DNA of 64,000 bases from contig CBDFGB010000033.1 in assembly GCA_965246915.1 (NCBI GenBank), positions 1 to 64,000 of the forward strand. Direction: 5' to 3'. This stretch comes from CAVRQM01 sp965246915 (GTDB lineage Bacteria > Pseudomonadota > Alphaproteobacteria > Acetobacterales > Acetobacteraceae). The notes beneath the pieces are model-generated. The model was not told the origin of the DNA and did no database searches. It was given only the letters and a program-made list of their open reading frames with translations. This document shows positions 9,613-19,028 of this stretch, one piece after another. Numbering within the stretch: the first letter of the stretch is position 1; each line of letters opens with the position of its first letter. The position numbers were made by a program, and so were the translations under genes.

Positions 9613-10526
9613 GCGGCTTCGCGCCTATTCTCGTCATCCGCCACGGCGCGCTCGGTGATTTCGTTCTCTCGTTCGGCCCGTTCTCGGCGATCCGGTCCCA
9701 CCATGCCGGCCAGCACGTGACCCTGTTGACCACCGCCCCTTTCGCGCCGCTTGCCCGTCGGTCGCCTTGGTTCGACGACGTGATCGTCGATGATCGGCCC
9801 GAATGGTGGAACGTCCCCGGCCTGCTCCATCTCCGGCGGCGGCTTTCCGGGTATTGTCGGGTCTACGATCTCCAGACCTCGCGCCGGTCCTCGACCTACT
9901 TTCGGCTCGCCGGCCGGCCCGCATGGTCGGGCGTCGCCCGCGGTGCCAGCCTCCCGCACGCCAATCCTGACCGCGACCGAATGCACACGCGGGAGCGGCA
10001 ACGCGAGCAGCTCGAAATGGCCGGCATCCGGCAATTTCCTCAACCCGATCTGTCTTGGCTCGCCGCCGCTCCCCCGGACGCGCCCGACCGGTTCGCGCTT
10101 CTCGTCCCCGGCGCGGCTCCGCACCGGCCAGCGAAGCGCTGGCCCGCCGAGCGGTTCGGCCATCTCGCGCGAGTGCTGCATGAACGCGGTCTGGTCGCCG
10201 TGGTGGTCGGAAGCGCCAGCGAAAAGGCTCTCGCGCGAACAATCCTCGCCGACACTCCCGGCCTCGACCTGACCGGCCGCACGGACCTTCCGGCGTTGGG
10301 TGCGCTCGCCGCCCGGGCCGCGCTCGCGGTGGGCAACGACACCGGGCCGATGCATCTGGCCGCCGCCATGGGAGCGCCATCCCTCGTGCTGTTCTCCGCC
10401 GAAAGCGACCCCGCGCTCACCGCCCCGCGCACCCCGGACGGCGGCTGGGCCACCGTCCTGCGCGAGCCGAACCTGGCCGATCTGACGCTGGACAGGGTTG
10501 CCGCCGCCATCCCGGAAGCGCGATAG
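9609..10526 (+). CDS. glycosyltransferase family 9 (heptosyltransferase-like)
   Basis: A 305-residue GT9 protein, the family of ADP-heptose:lipopolysaccharide heptosyltransferases. The N-terminus reads ILVIRHGALGDFVLSFGPF and the C-terminal half has the family signature VGNDTGPMHLAAAMGAP followed by SLVLFSAESDP. The start is best taken as TTG at 9609, directly before the first beta strand and overlapping the previous stop by 4 nt. An open frame continues upstream but there it only mirrors the membrane-protein gene. The exact acceptor is unknown. Confidence 0.85.
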   Translation: MSGFAPILVIRHGALGDFVLSFGPFSAIRSHHAGQHVTLLTTAPFAPLARRSPWFDDVIVDDRPEWWNVPGLLHLRRRLSGYCRVYDLQTSRRSSTYFRLAGRPAWSGVARGASLPHANPDRDRMHTRERQREQLEMAGIRQFPQPDLSWLAAAPPDAPDRFALLVPGAAPHRPAKRWPAERFGHLARVLHERGLVAVVVGSASEKALARTILADTPGLDLTGRTDLPALGALAARAALAVGNDTGPMHLAAAMGAPSLVLFSAESDPALTAPRTPDGGWATVLREPNLADLTLDRVAAAIPEAR

Positions 10527-10556
10527 AGGCCGTCCCGTCGCCACCGAGGAATGCTC

Positions 10557-12512
10557 ATGCCCGCGATCACGCTGCCCGATGGTTCCGTCCGCCATTTCGC
10601 GGAGCCGGTCACGGGCTTCACTATCGCGGCGGCCATCGGACCCGGCCTCGCCCGCGCCGCGCTGGCCATGAAGCTCGACGGGATTCTGGTCGACCTCGCC
10701 ACGCCGATCCATCGTGATGCGGCCGTGGTGTTCGTGACCCGCAAGGACCCGGAGGCCCTCGGCCTGATCCGCCACGACGCGGCGCACGTCCTGGCCGAGG
10801 CGGTGCAGTCGCTGTTTCCCGGCACCCAGGTCACCATAGGTCCGGCGATCGAGAACGGGTTCTATTATGACTTCGCCCGCAACGCTCCGTTCACCCCGGA
10901 GGACTTCCCGGCCATCGAGGCGCGGATGCGCGAGATCATCGCCGCCAACGCGACGTTCGAGCGCCAGGTCATCGACCGCGACGAGGGCATTGCCTTCTTC
11001 GAGGCGCGCGGCGAACGGTTCAAGGCCGAGCTGATCCGCGACCTCCCGGAGACCGAGACGATCACCCTGTACAAGCAGGGCGACTGGATCGACCTATGCC
11101 GCGGCCCGCACATGCGAGGCACCGGCGATGTCGGCTCGGCCTTCAAGCTGCAGAAGGTCGCGGGCGCGTATTGGCGGGGTGACCATCGCAACCCGATGCT
11201 GAGCCGCATCTACGCCACAGCCTGGCGCGACCAGGGCGAGCTCGACGCGCATCTGCGCATGCTGGAGGAGGCTGAGAAGCGCGACCACCGGCGTATCGGG
11301 CGCGACATGGGCCTGTTCCACCTTCAGGAGGAGGCGGTCGGCAGCGTCTTCTGGCATCCGAAGGGCTGGCGGCTGTATCGCGCGGCCGAGGCCTATATCC
11401 GTCGCCGCCTTGACGCCGCCGGCTATCAGGAGGTCCGCACGCCGCAACTCGTCGACCGCTCGCTTTGGGAAGCGTCGGGCCACTGGGAGAAGTATCGCGA
11501 GCACATGTTCCTCGCTCGGGTCGACGAGGAGGACAAGACGCTCGCGCTGAAGCCGATGAACTGCCCCTGCCACGTCCAGATCTTCAAGCAGGGCGTCCGC
11601 TCGTACCGTGAACTGCCGCTGCGGATGGCGGAATTCGGCGCGTGCACCCGCTACGAGCCGTCCGGCGCGCTGCACGGGATCATGCGGGTGCGGGCTTTCA
11701 CTCAGGACGACGCGCATGTGTTTTGCGAGGAGAAGGATGTCGCCGACGAGATCGCGCGCTTCGTGCCGCTGCTGGCCGGCGTCTACCGCGATTTCGGATT
11801 CCCCACCTTCCGGGTAAAGCTCGCCGATCGGCCGCCCGAGCGGGCCGGCCGGGACGCCGACTGGGACAAGGCCGAGGCGGCACTGCGGGACGGCTGCGAG
11901 GCAGCCGGAATCCCATACGAACTCAATGCTGGCGAGGGTGCCTTTTATGGTCCCAAACTGGAATTCGTGCTGCGCGACGCGATCGGCCGCGACTGGCAAT
12001 GCGGCACGTTGCAGGTGGATTACGTCCTGCCCGAACGGCTCGATGCGGAATACACTGCCGAGGACGGGACGCGCCGCCGGCCGGTGATGCTCCACCGGGC
12101 GATCCTGGGCAGTTTCGAGCGGTTCCTGGGTATTCTGATCGAGCAATATGCCGGCCGCTTCCCGATGTGGCTCGCGCCGGTGCAGGTCGCGGTCGCCACC
12201 ATCGTCTCCGACGCCGACGAATACGCGCTCGAGGTCGGCGACAGGTTGAGGGCCGCCGGCCTGTCGGTGGTCACCGACACCGCGTCGGAGAAGATCAACG
12301 CCAAGGTGCGCATGCATAGCGTGGCGCATGTTCCGGCGATCCTGGTGGTCGGACGTCGAGAGGCGGCGGAGCGGACGGTGGCGCTGCGGCGGTTGGGCGG
12401 CGAAGCGCAGGAGATATTGTCGCTCGATCTGGCTGTCGCACGACTTGCAGCTGAGGCCGCGCCTCCCGATCTCCGATTGACGACAGATCTGCCGGGCGAA
12501 ATCGCTGCTTGA
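10557..12512 (+). CDS. thrS: threonyl-tRNA synthetase
   Basis: Class II aminoacyl-tRNA synthetase charging tRNA-Thr. Domain order is complete in about 650 residues: an N-terminal TGS domain (ITLPDGSVRHF), the editing domain with HxxxH (HDAAHVLAEAV) and CRGPH, the catalytic core (LKPMNCPCHVQIF, YEPSGALHGIMRVRAFTQDD, HRAILGSFERF) and the C-terminal anticodon-binding domain (PVQVAVATIVSD). Two ATG codons are available; the one at 10557 is preferred because the GAGGA at 10546-10550 is 6 nt upstream of it but directly abuts 10551. infC follows 72 nt later, the conserved thrS-infC arrangement, but rpmI and rplT are not here. Confidence 0.97.
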   Translation: MPAITLPDGSVRHFAEPVTGFTIAAAIGPGLARAALAMKLDGILVDLATPIHRDAAVVFVTRKDPEALGLIRHDAAHVLAEAVQSLFPGTQVTIGPAIENGFYYDFARNAPFTPEDFPAIEARMREIIAANATFERQVIDRDEGIAFFEARGERFKAELIRDLPETETITLYKQGDWIDLCRGPHMRGTGDVGSAFKLQKVAGAYWRGDHRNPMLSRIYATAWRDQGELDAHLRMLEEAEKRDHRRIGRDMGLFHLQEEAVGSVFWHPKGWRLYRAAEAYIRRRLDAAGYQEVRTPQLVDRSLWEASGHWEKYREHMFLARVDEEDKTLALKPMNCPCHVQIFKQGVRSYRELPLRMAEFGACTRYEPSGALHGIMRVRAFTQDDAHVFCEEKDVADEIARFVPLLAGVYRDFGFPTFRVKLADRPPERAGRDADWDKAEAALRDGCEAAGIPYELNAGEGAFYGPKLEFVLRDAIGRDWQCGTLQVDYVLPERLDAEYTAEDGTRRRPVMLHRAILGSFERFLGILIEQYAGRFPMWLAPVQVAVATIVSDADEYALEVGDRLRAAGLSVVTDTASEKINAKVRMHSVAHVPAILVVGRREAAERTVALRRLGGEAQEILSLDLAVARLAAEAAPPDLRLTTDLPGEIAA

Positions 12513-12558
12513 AGTTGCCGGTCAGAATCGCCGACACTCGCTGCCCTTGAACCGTATT

Positions 12559-12572
12559 AGGAGAGATCCATA
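12559..12572 (+). promoter_or_regulatory. Shine-Dalgarno plus possible ATA start codon of infC
   Basis: AGGAG at 12559-12563 lies 6 nt before an ATA codon at 12570-12572 that is in frame with infC. It would add the residues MARGP, a common IF-3 N-terminus in alphaproteobacteria. A second weaker site (GAGG) precedes the ATG at 12585. Confidence 0.5.
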
Positions 12573-12584
12573 GCCCGAGGACCA

Positions 12585-13106
12585 ATGCCCGCGCCCCCGA
12601 CCCGTGACGGGCCCCGCGTGAACGAGGACATCCGAGTCCCCCAGGTTCGGTTGATCGATCAGGATGGCGAGATGGTGGGCGTGATGAGCGCCCGTGACGC
12701 GGTGTTGCGCGCCTATGCCGTCGGCCTCGACCTTCTGGAGATCAGCCCGAATGCCGAGCCGCCGGTTTGCAAGATCGTCGATTTTGGCAAGTTCAAATAC
12801 GAACAGCAAAAGAAAAAGAACGAGGCCAAGAAGAAACAGAAGGTCGTCGAGATCAAAGAGGTCAAGGTCCGACCAAATATCGACGAGAACGACTATCAGG
12901 TCAAAATGCGCGCGATGAAGTCGTTCATCGAGGAAGGCGACAAGGTCAAGGTCACGTTGCGGTTCCGCGGCCGCGAAATGGCCCACCAGGACATTGGGAT
13001 CCGGGTCCTGGAACGAATTCGCACCGAGATGGAAGCGGCCACCAAGGTCGAGCAAATGCCCCGGATGGAGAATCGTCAGATGGTGATGGTGCTGTCGCCA
13101 CGGTAA
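12585..13106 (+). CDS. infC: translation initiation factor IF-3
   Basis: IF-3 prevents premature joining of the 50S subunit and enforces correct start-codon selection. Both domains are present: the N-terminal domain (RVNEDIRVPQVRLIDQDG), the Lys-rich linker helix (FKYEQQKKKNEAKKKQ) and the C-terminal domain (KVKVTLRFRGREMAHQ, ending MVMVLSPR). Reported from the ATG at 12585 (173 residues). An ATA codon at 12570 with a better-placed AGGAG may be the true start; infC genes often start at rare codons so that IF-3 limits its own synthesis. A perfect hairpin terminator follows at 13125. Confidence 0.96.
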   Translation: MPAPPTRDGPRVNEDIRVPQVRLIDQDGEMVGVMSARDAVLRAYAVGLDLLEISPNAEPPVCKIVDFGKFKYEQQKKKNEAKKKQKVVEIKEVKVRPNIDENDYQVKMRAMKSFIEEGDKVKVTLRFRGREMAHQDIGIRVLERIRTEMEAATKVEQMPRMENRQMVMVLSPR

Positions 13107-13124
13107 CGGCGACGCACGACTTTC

Positions 13125-13160
13125 GTCGCACACTCTCCCGCTTCCGGAAGAGTGTGCGAC
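13125..13160. terminator. bidirectional hairpin terminator between infC and the sugar ABC operon
   Basis: A perfect 12-bp inverted repeat (GTCGCACACTCT at 13125-13136 and its complement at 13149-13160) with a 12-nt loop lies between the convergent infC and substrate-binding-protein genes. TTT precedes it on the plus strand, giving an AAA run for minus-strand readthrough rather than a classic U tail for infC. Confidence 0.75.
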
Positions 13161-13167
13161 GGGAGTG

Positions 13168-14103
13168 CTACCGAGCCGCCGTCCAGCCCTTGTAGTCGCC
13201 CACGTTCTCGCGGGTGACGAGATTAGACGGCAGGAGCGTCGTGACTTCCTCCGGCTTCTTGCCGCCCATGATTGCCACGCCCGCGTCGACGCCCCGGCGC
13301 GCGATCTCGAACGGATCCTGGCTGGCCGACGCCTTGATCTGCACCAGGTTCGGATCCTTCAACGCACTTTCGATGTCCGGCGCGCCGTCGACCGACGTGA
13401 TGATAAAGCCGGTTCGCTGCATCTGCTTGGCGGCCAGCGCCGTGCCAATCGCCTGCGGGTCGTTGATCGTGAACACCGCGTCGATCTTCGGGAAGCGCGT
13501 CAGCAGCGATTGCGCGACCTGAAGCCCGCCGTCACGCGACCCCTTGGCATCAAGGTCCGAACTCAGCAGCTTGATGCCCGACGCCTTGGAGAGCACGCCC
13601 TTGCAGCCGTTGACCCGGTCGACCACGGCCGAGACCTGCGGGCCGTTCTGAATCACCACGTTGCCGGTGCCCTTCAGCGCGTCGACGATATACTGGCAGG
13701 CGATTTCGCCGGCCTGCACGTTGTTCGTCGTCACGATCGCGTCGGCGCCCTGCACCGCGGTGTCCACTGCGACGACCACGATGCCGGCCGCCTGCGCCTT
13801 TTTCACAGCCGGCGCGAGCGCTTTGGCGTCCAGCGGGTTGATCAGGATGAGGTCGACGCCGGAAGCGATGAAGTTGTCGATCTGCGAGAACTGCTTACCG
13901 ATGTCGTATTCGGCGCCGGCGGTCAGCACCTTCACGCCCGGATTGGTCTTCTGCGCCTCGGCCGTGGCACCCTTGATCAGCGCGATGAAGAACGGGTTGC
14001 CCATCGAGCCGACCGAAATGCCGACCGACTTCAGGTCTTTCGCCGAGGCGGTGCCGGCCGCGACGCAAAGTGCCGCGCCGGCGAGCAGGATCTTTTTGAG
14101 CAT
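13168..14103 (-). CDS. sugar ABC transporter periplasmic substrate-binding protein
   Basis: A 311-residue periplasmic binding protein of the ribose/xylose class (type 1 fold). A Sec signal peptide is evident (MLKKILLAGAALCVAAG, cleavage after TASA). The mature part starts VGISVGSMGNPFFIALIKGA and includes DLILINPLDAKAL and IDAVFTINDPQAIGTALAA, typical of pentose/hexose-binding members. It is the last gene of a permease/ATPase cluster on the minus strand, separated from the permease by a strong hairpin. AAGGGA precedes the ATG. The ligand is a monosaccharide by family; which one is unknown. Confidence 0.92.
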   Translation of the reverse strand: MLKKILLAGAALCVAAGTASAKDLKSVGISVGSMGNPFFIALIKGATAEAQKTNPGVKVLTAGAEYDIGKQFSQIDNFIASGVDLILINPLDAKALAPAVKKAQAAGIVVVAVDTAVQGADAIVTTNNVQAGEIACQYIVDALKGTGNVVIQNGPQVSAVVDRVNGCKGVLSKASGIKLLSSDLDAKGSRDGGLQVAQSLLTRFPKIDAVFTINDPQAIGTALAAKQMQRTGFIITSVDGAPDIESALKDPNLVQIKASASQDPFEIARRGVDAGVAIMGGKKPEEVTTLLPSNLVTRENVGDYKGWTAAR

Positions 14104-14135
14104 GGCTGTTGCTTCCCTTGGTCATTGTTGGAGGC

Positions 14136-14168
14136 GCCCCCGCCGCGAGGAGTCGTTGCGGCGGGGGC
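14136..14168 (-). terminator. strong intercistronic hairpin between permease and binding-protein genes
   Basis: A perfect 11-bp inverted repeat (GCCCCCGCCGC, 11-nt loop, GCGGCGGGGGC) lies between the permease stop and the ribosome-binding site of the substrate-binding-protein gene. There is no U run, so it may stabilise mRNA ends or attenuate rather than fully terminate. Confidence 0.55.
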
Positions 14169-14189
14169 ACAAGCGGTAGCTAGCGCCGA

Positions 14190-15196
14190 TCAGGTCCGGG
14201 CGGAACCCCGGAGGCGGTAGCGATCGAGCGCCACCGCGCCGATGATGACAGCGCCCTTGATGATGTACTGCCAGACATCCGACACGCCGAGGAGGATCAG
14301 GCCGTTGGTCAGCACCGCGATGATCAGTGCGCCGATCAGTGTACCCCAGATGCTGCCGATGCCGCCCACGAAGCTCGTGCCGCCGAGGATGACCGCCGCG
14401 ATGGCGTCCAGCTCATAGGACTGGCCGAGCTGCAAACCGTTGGCCGCATACAGTCGGGCCGCCTGCATCACGCCGCCCACGCCCGCGAGCAGCCCCGACG
14501 CCCCATAGACGAACAACAGCACCGACCAGACCTTGATGCCCGACAGTCGCGCCGCAGCTTCGTTGCCGCCCACGGCGTAGATGTGCACGCCGAGCACCGT
14601 GCGGCGAAGGATCAGCCACGAGCCGATGATCACCAACAGGGCGATGATGATGAGCCAGGGCACGCCAAACACGTCGCCGTTGCCGATGAAGGCGAAATCC
14701 AGCGATGGGTTGAAGACGGTGGTGTCGTTGCCGAGCAGGCGGGCGAACCCGCGCACCGCGGTCAGCGACCCGAGCGTCACGATGAACGGCGGCAGCCGCA
14801 GGAAAGCGATCAGCGAGCCGTTGGCGAGGCCGATCGCCAGTCCGGTCAGTAGGGCCGTCAGGATACCGAGGTTGCCGTAGTCGATCGAGGTGATCAGCCC
14901 GACCATGGCCGAGGTGGCCAGGATCGAGCCCACCGAGAGGTCGATGCCGCCGGTGAGGATAACGAACGTCATGCCGGCCGCCAGCACCGCATTGACCGCC
15001 GCCTGCTGCGCCACGATCGAAAGGTTCTGCAGACCCAGGAACCGCTGTTCGCCGTTGAGGTAGTATTCGACGGCGGGAACCAGCAGCCCGAGGATGATGA
15101 GGATCGGCAGCATGCCGACCGCGCGGAAGATGGCGCCGAGGCGCGCCTTGCGCGCCTGGGTCCGGCTCTCTGCGGTCGGCGTGAGCGTGGTTCCGC

Positions 15197-15200
<4 letters not shown>
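14190..15200 (-). CDS. sugar ABC transporter permease (RbsC/XylH type)
   Basis: A 336-residue inner-membrane permease with about eight to ten hydrophobic segments. The branched-chain/ribose permease signatures are visible in FVILTGGIDLSVGSILATSA and in SYELDAIAAVILGGTSFVGG near the C-terminus. It would form the channel of the transporter with the upstream ATPase and the downstream binding protein. The start overlaps the ATPase stop (ATGA), indicating coupled translation. Confidence 0.93.
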
Positions 15201-16729
<1,529 letters not shown>

Positions 16730-16877
16730 CGGCGCCTCCCGCGGGCTCTGACGGTGCCCGTTGCGACATATTCTTGCGCGACGCAGCCGGAAGTCAACCG
16801 TCTGGCGTGACGAGCCCGGGTCGCGGCGAAGCGAAGCAGACGTTGCGACCTCCGGCACGGACCGATAGTGTTTCGGG

Positions 16878-17792
16878 ATGGCTGTCATCGACATTCGTCC
16901 CGCGCCGATCGCGATCATGTCGTTCAATCGGCCCGACTATTTGCGACAGGTCTTGGCCTCGCTCCGCGCGCAGCGCGACGCGCGTCTCGACGAGCGGGAG
17001 ATCGTGCTGTTCCAGGACGGGGCCTGCAACGCGGCCAGCGGGATCGAACATGCTCACGAAATGGATATCGATGCCTGCGTCGCGGCGTTCGAGATGGCGT
17101 TTCCCGGCCGCCCGGTCGAGCGAAGCTCGGTCAATCTCGGCGTGGCGCTTAATTTCGAGCGCGCGGAGAGTCATGTCTTCGATCGCATGGAAGCCGACGC
17201 GGCGATTTTTCTCGAGGACGACCTCGTGCTCGAGTCTCGCTATCTGGCCACGCTGGAGAGCCTGATCGCGTTGGCGAGGCATGACCGCCGGGTCGGCTAT
17301 GTCGCCGCCTATGGCCATCACTGGGTACCGCTCGAGGACCAGCGCAAGCAGCCGGCGCGCTACGTCTTGCTGGAGCACAATTGGGGATTCGCGCTGACGC
17401 GCCGCCAGTGGCTGCGCAACAAGCCGTATGTCGATGCCTATCTCTCGCTCGTGCGCGACGTGGATTACCGGATGCGGCCAAGGGGCGAGATCCACCGACT
17501 GTATCGCGGTTGGGACATGGGCTGTCCCGGCGACAGCCAGGATGTGACCAAGACGCTCGCCTGCTGTCTGACGGGCGCGGTGAAGCTCAATATCACGGCC
17601 TGCCTCGGCCGCTATATCGGCGCGCAGGGACTGCATATGAACCCCACCGAATTCGCCCGTCGCAAGTATCAGGACACCGAGACCTTCGTCGACGCGTTGC
17701 CGCCATTGCCCGCTTTGAGCGATGCCGACTACGATCGGATTTTCGCGCCACAGCGACGGTGGGCCGTCGAGAAGCCGTGCGATCTCGGCTGA
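16878..17792 (+). CDS. GT-A glycosyltransferase, GNT-I-like, first of a paralogous pair
   Basis: A 304-residue GT-A-fold protein. It opens with PIAIMSFNRPDYLRQVLASL and carries NLGVALNFERAES and a DxD-type metal site IFLEDDLVLE (Glu113-Asp-Asp115). The sequence NWGFALTRRQWLRN follows in the acceptor half. The layout recalls the N-acetylglucosaminyltransferase I (GT13) branch more than ordinary GT2. No signal peptide or membrane segment. A close paralog lies at 19025-20326, with a PLOD-like transferase between them. Donor and acceptor are unknown. Confidence 0.78.
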   Translation: MAVIDIRPAPIAIMSFNRPDYLRQVLASLRAQRDARLDEREIVLFQDGACNAASGIEHAHEMDIDACVAAFEMAFPGRPVERSSVNLGVALNFERAESHVFDRMEADAAIFLEDDLVLESRYLATLESLIALARHDRRVGYVAAYGHHWVPLEDQRKQPARYVLLEHNWGFALTRRQWLRNKPYVDAYLSLVRDVDYRMRPRGEIHRLYRGWDMGCPGDSQDVTKTLACCLTGAVKLNITACLGRYIGAQGLHMNPTEFARRKYQDTETFVDALPPLPALSDADYDRIFAPQRRWAVEKPCDLG

Positions 17793-17900
17793 TGCTCAGT
17801 GGTCGCGCGGGCAAACCGTTCGCGTGTCCCCGGCCCGTGCCGACCCAAAGGACTTCGTCCTGGGGTGGGCCGCCGACGCCGGCCTGGTTCGCCTGACGCG

Positions 17901-19028
17901 ATGGCGCGCGTCCTGCACCTGACGGCGGGCCATCCCCGCAACGACGAGATGGCGATGCTGGAGGCCAGCTCGCTGCGAAATGGGTTCTCGTTCAAGGCGC
18001 TCCCGCAGTTCTGGGGTGCCGAAAGGCTTGCCAAGATCGAGAAGCTGAGTCTCCTGCGGGCATTCATCGAATCAGGCGAGGTGGCGGCGGACCGGGTCGT
18101 ACTGTTCACGGATGCCTACGATGTCCTGGTGCTCTGCCACGCCGACATCCTGGAAGAGCGCTTCCTGCGCGCGGGCGTGGACATCATGTTCAGCGCGGAG
18201 GCGAACTACTTTCCCAAGGACGGCCGGGATCCGGCGACGCGCGCATTGTTCGAAACCTTTACCTCGAAATGGCGGTATCTGAACAGCGGCTGCTATGTCG
18301 GCTACGCCTGGGCGGTCCGTGAACTTCTGCGCCACGCGATGTCCATTCAGACGGCGGACTCCTGCAGCGACCAGATGCTGACCCAGGAGTTCTTTCGGTA
18401 TTGTACCGAGAGCGGGCGCGTGCGGGTTGGGCTCGACACGCTTCCGGCGTTCTTCGGCTCGCTCAACGCCAGCTACAACGATTTCGCGCTGCGCGGCGCG
18501 TATGTCTACGGGCCGGATTCCGGCTTGCCTGTCCCGGTCCTGCACTGCAACGGCGACAAGGACAATCTGCGCATATTGCGAGGCTTGTGGACGCTTGTCG
18601 ACGCGCGGCCGGACTTGCGGATCCTGCAAGTCGGCGGCCAGCATGTCCGATACGATCCGGTCGCGTGCCGGTTGGCCCGTGTCGGCGGCGCGTTCGCCGA
18701 TCTCGTGTTCGCGGTGTGCCACGCCAATCTACGGCTCATGTTCTTCACCGCGCGAAGCGGCTGCCTGACCTTCGCACCGAACGGCTCAGTGAAGTGCGGC
18801 CGGGCCGACGTGCGCACGTGGGAGACGTTGTGCGCGCGCGATGAGCCGCGGAGCATGCATGGGCTGGCGCTGTCGGCCTATTTCGCTGTCGAGCCGGCGA
18901 TTTCGCCGTTGCCCACGCATTTCCCCGTGGCGCTGCTGCGAGATCCGGATTTCCCCGTGGTCATCGAGCACGCACGGCGTTTCGCCCGGCAGCTTGCCGA
19001 GCGGCCTGGCGTCGGAATCGTCCCCTGA
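17901..19028 (+). CDS. PLOD-like glycosyltransferase domain protein
   Basis: A 375-residue protein. Its N-terminal half matches the glycosyltransferase domain of procollagen-lysine hydroxylases and related bacterial enzymes: VVLFTDAYDVLVL with Asp71-x-x-Asp74 as the metal/nucleotide site, MFSAEANYFPKD, then WRYLNSGCYVGYAWAVRELL and DQMLTQEFF. The C-terminal ~120 residues (LFAVCHANLRLMFFTAR in outline) are unassigned and Cys-rich. The start at 17901 (MARVLHLTAGHPRND) begins directly on the first strand; an open upstream extension is Pro/Arg-rich and unlikely coding. The stop overlaps the CTG start of the next gene. Hydroxylysine is not its expected acceptor; the real one is unknown. Confidence 0.72.
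   Translation: MARVLHLTAGHPRNDEMAMLEASSLRNGFSFKALPQFWGAERLAKIEKLSLLRAFIESGEVAADRVVLFTDAYDVLVLCHADILEERFLRAGVDIMFSAEANYFPKDGRDPATRALFETFTSKWRYLNSGCYVGYAWAVRELLRHAMSIQTADSCSDQMLTQEFFRYCTESGRVRVGLDTLPAFFGSLNASYNDFALRGAYVYGPDSGLPVPVLHCNGDKDNLRILRGLWTLVDARPDLRILQVGGQHVRYDPVACRLARVGGAFADLVFAVCHANLRLMFFTARSGCLTFAPNGSVKCGRADVRTWETLCARDEPRSMHGLALSAYFAVEPAISPLPTHFPVALLRDPDFPVVIEHARRFARQLAERPGVGIVP

Noticed and set aside
16730..16927. N-terminal extension of the sugar ABC ATPase
   Set aside because: Not similar to RbsA, overlaps the divergent glycosyltransferase start, while a GGAGG-supported TTG at 16729 fits the family start.
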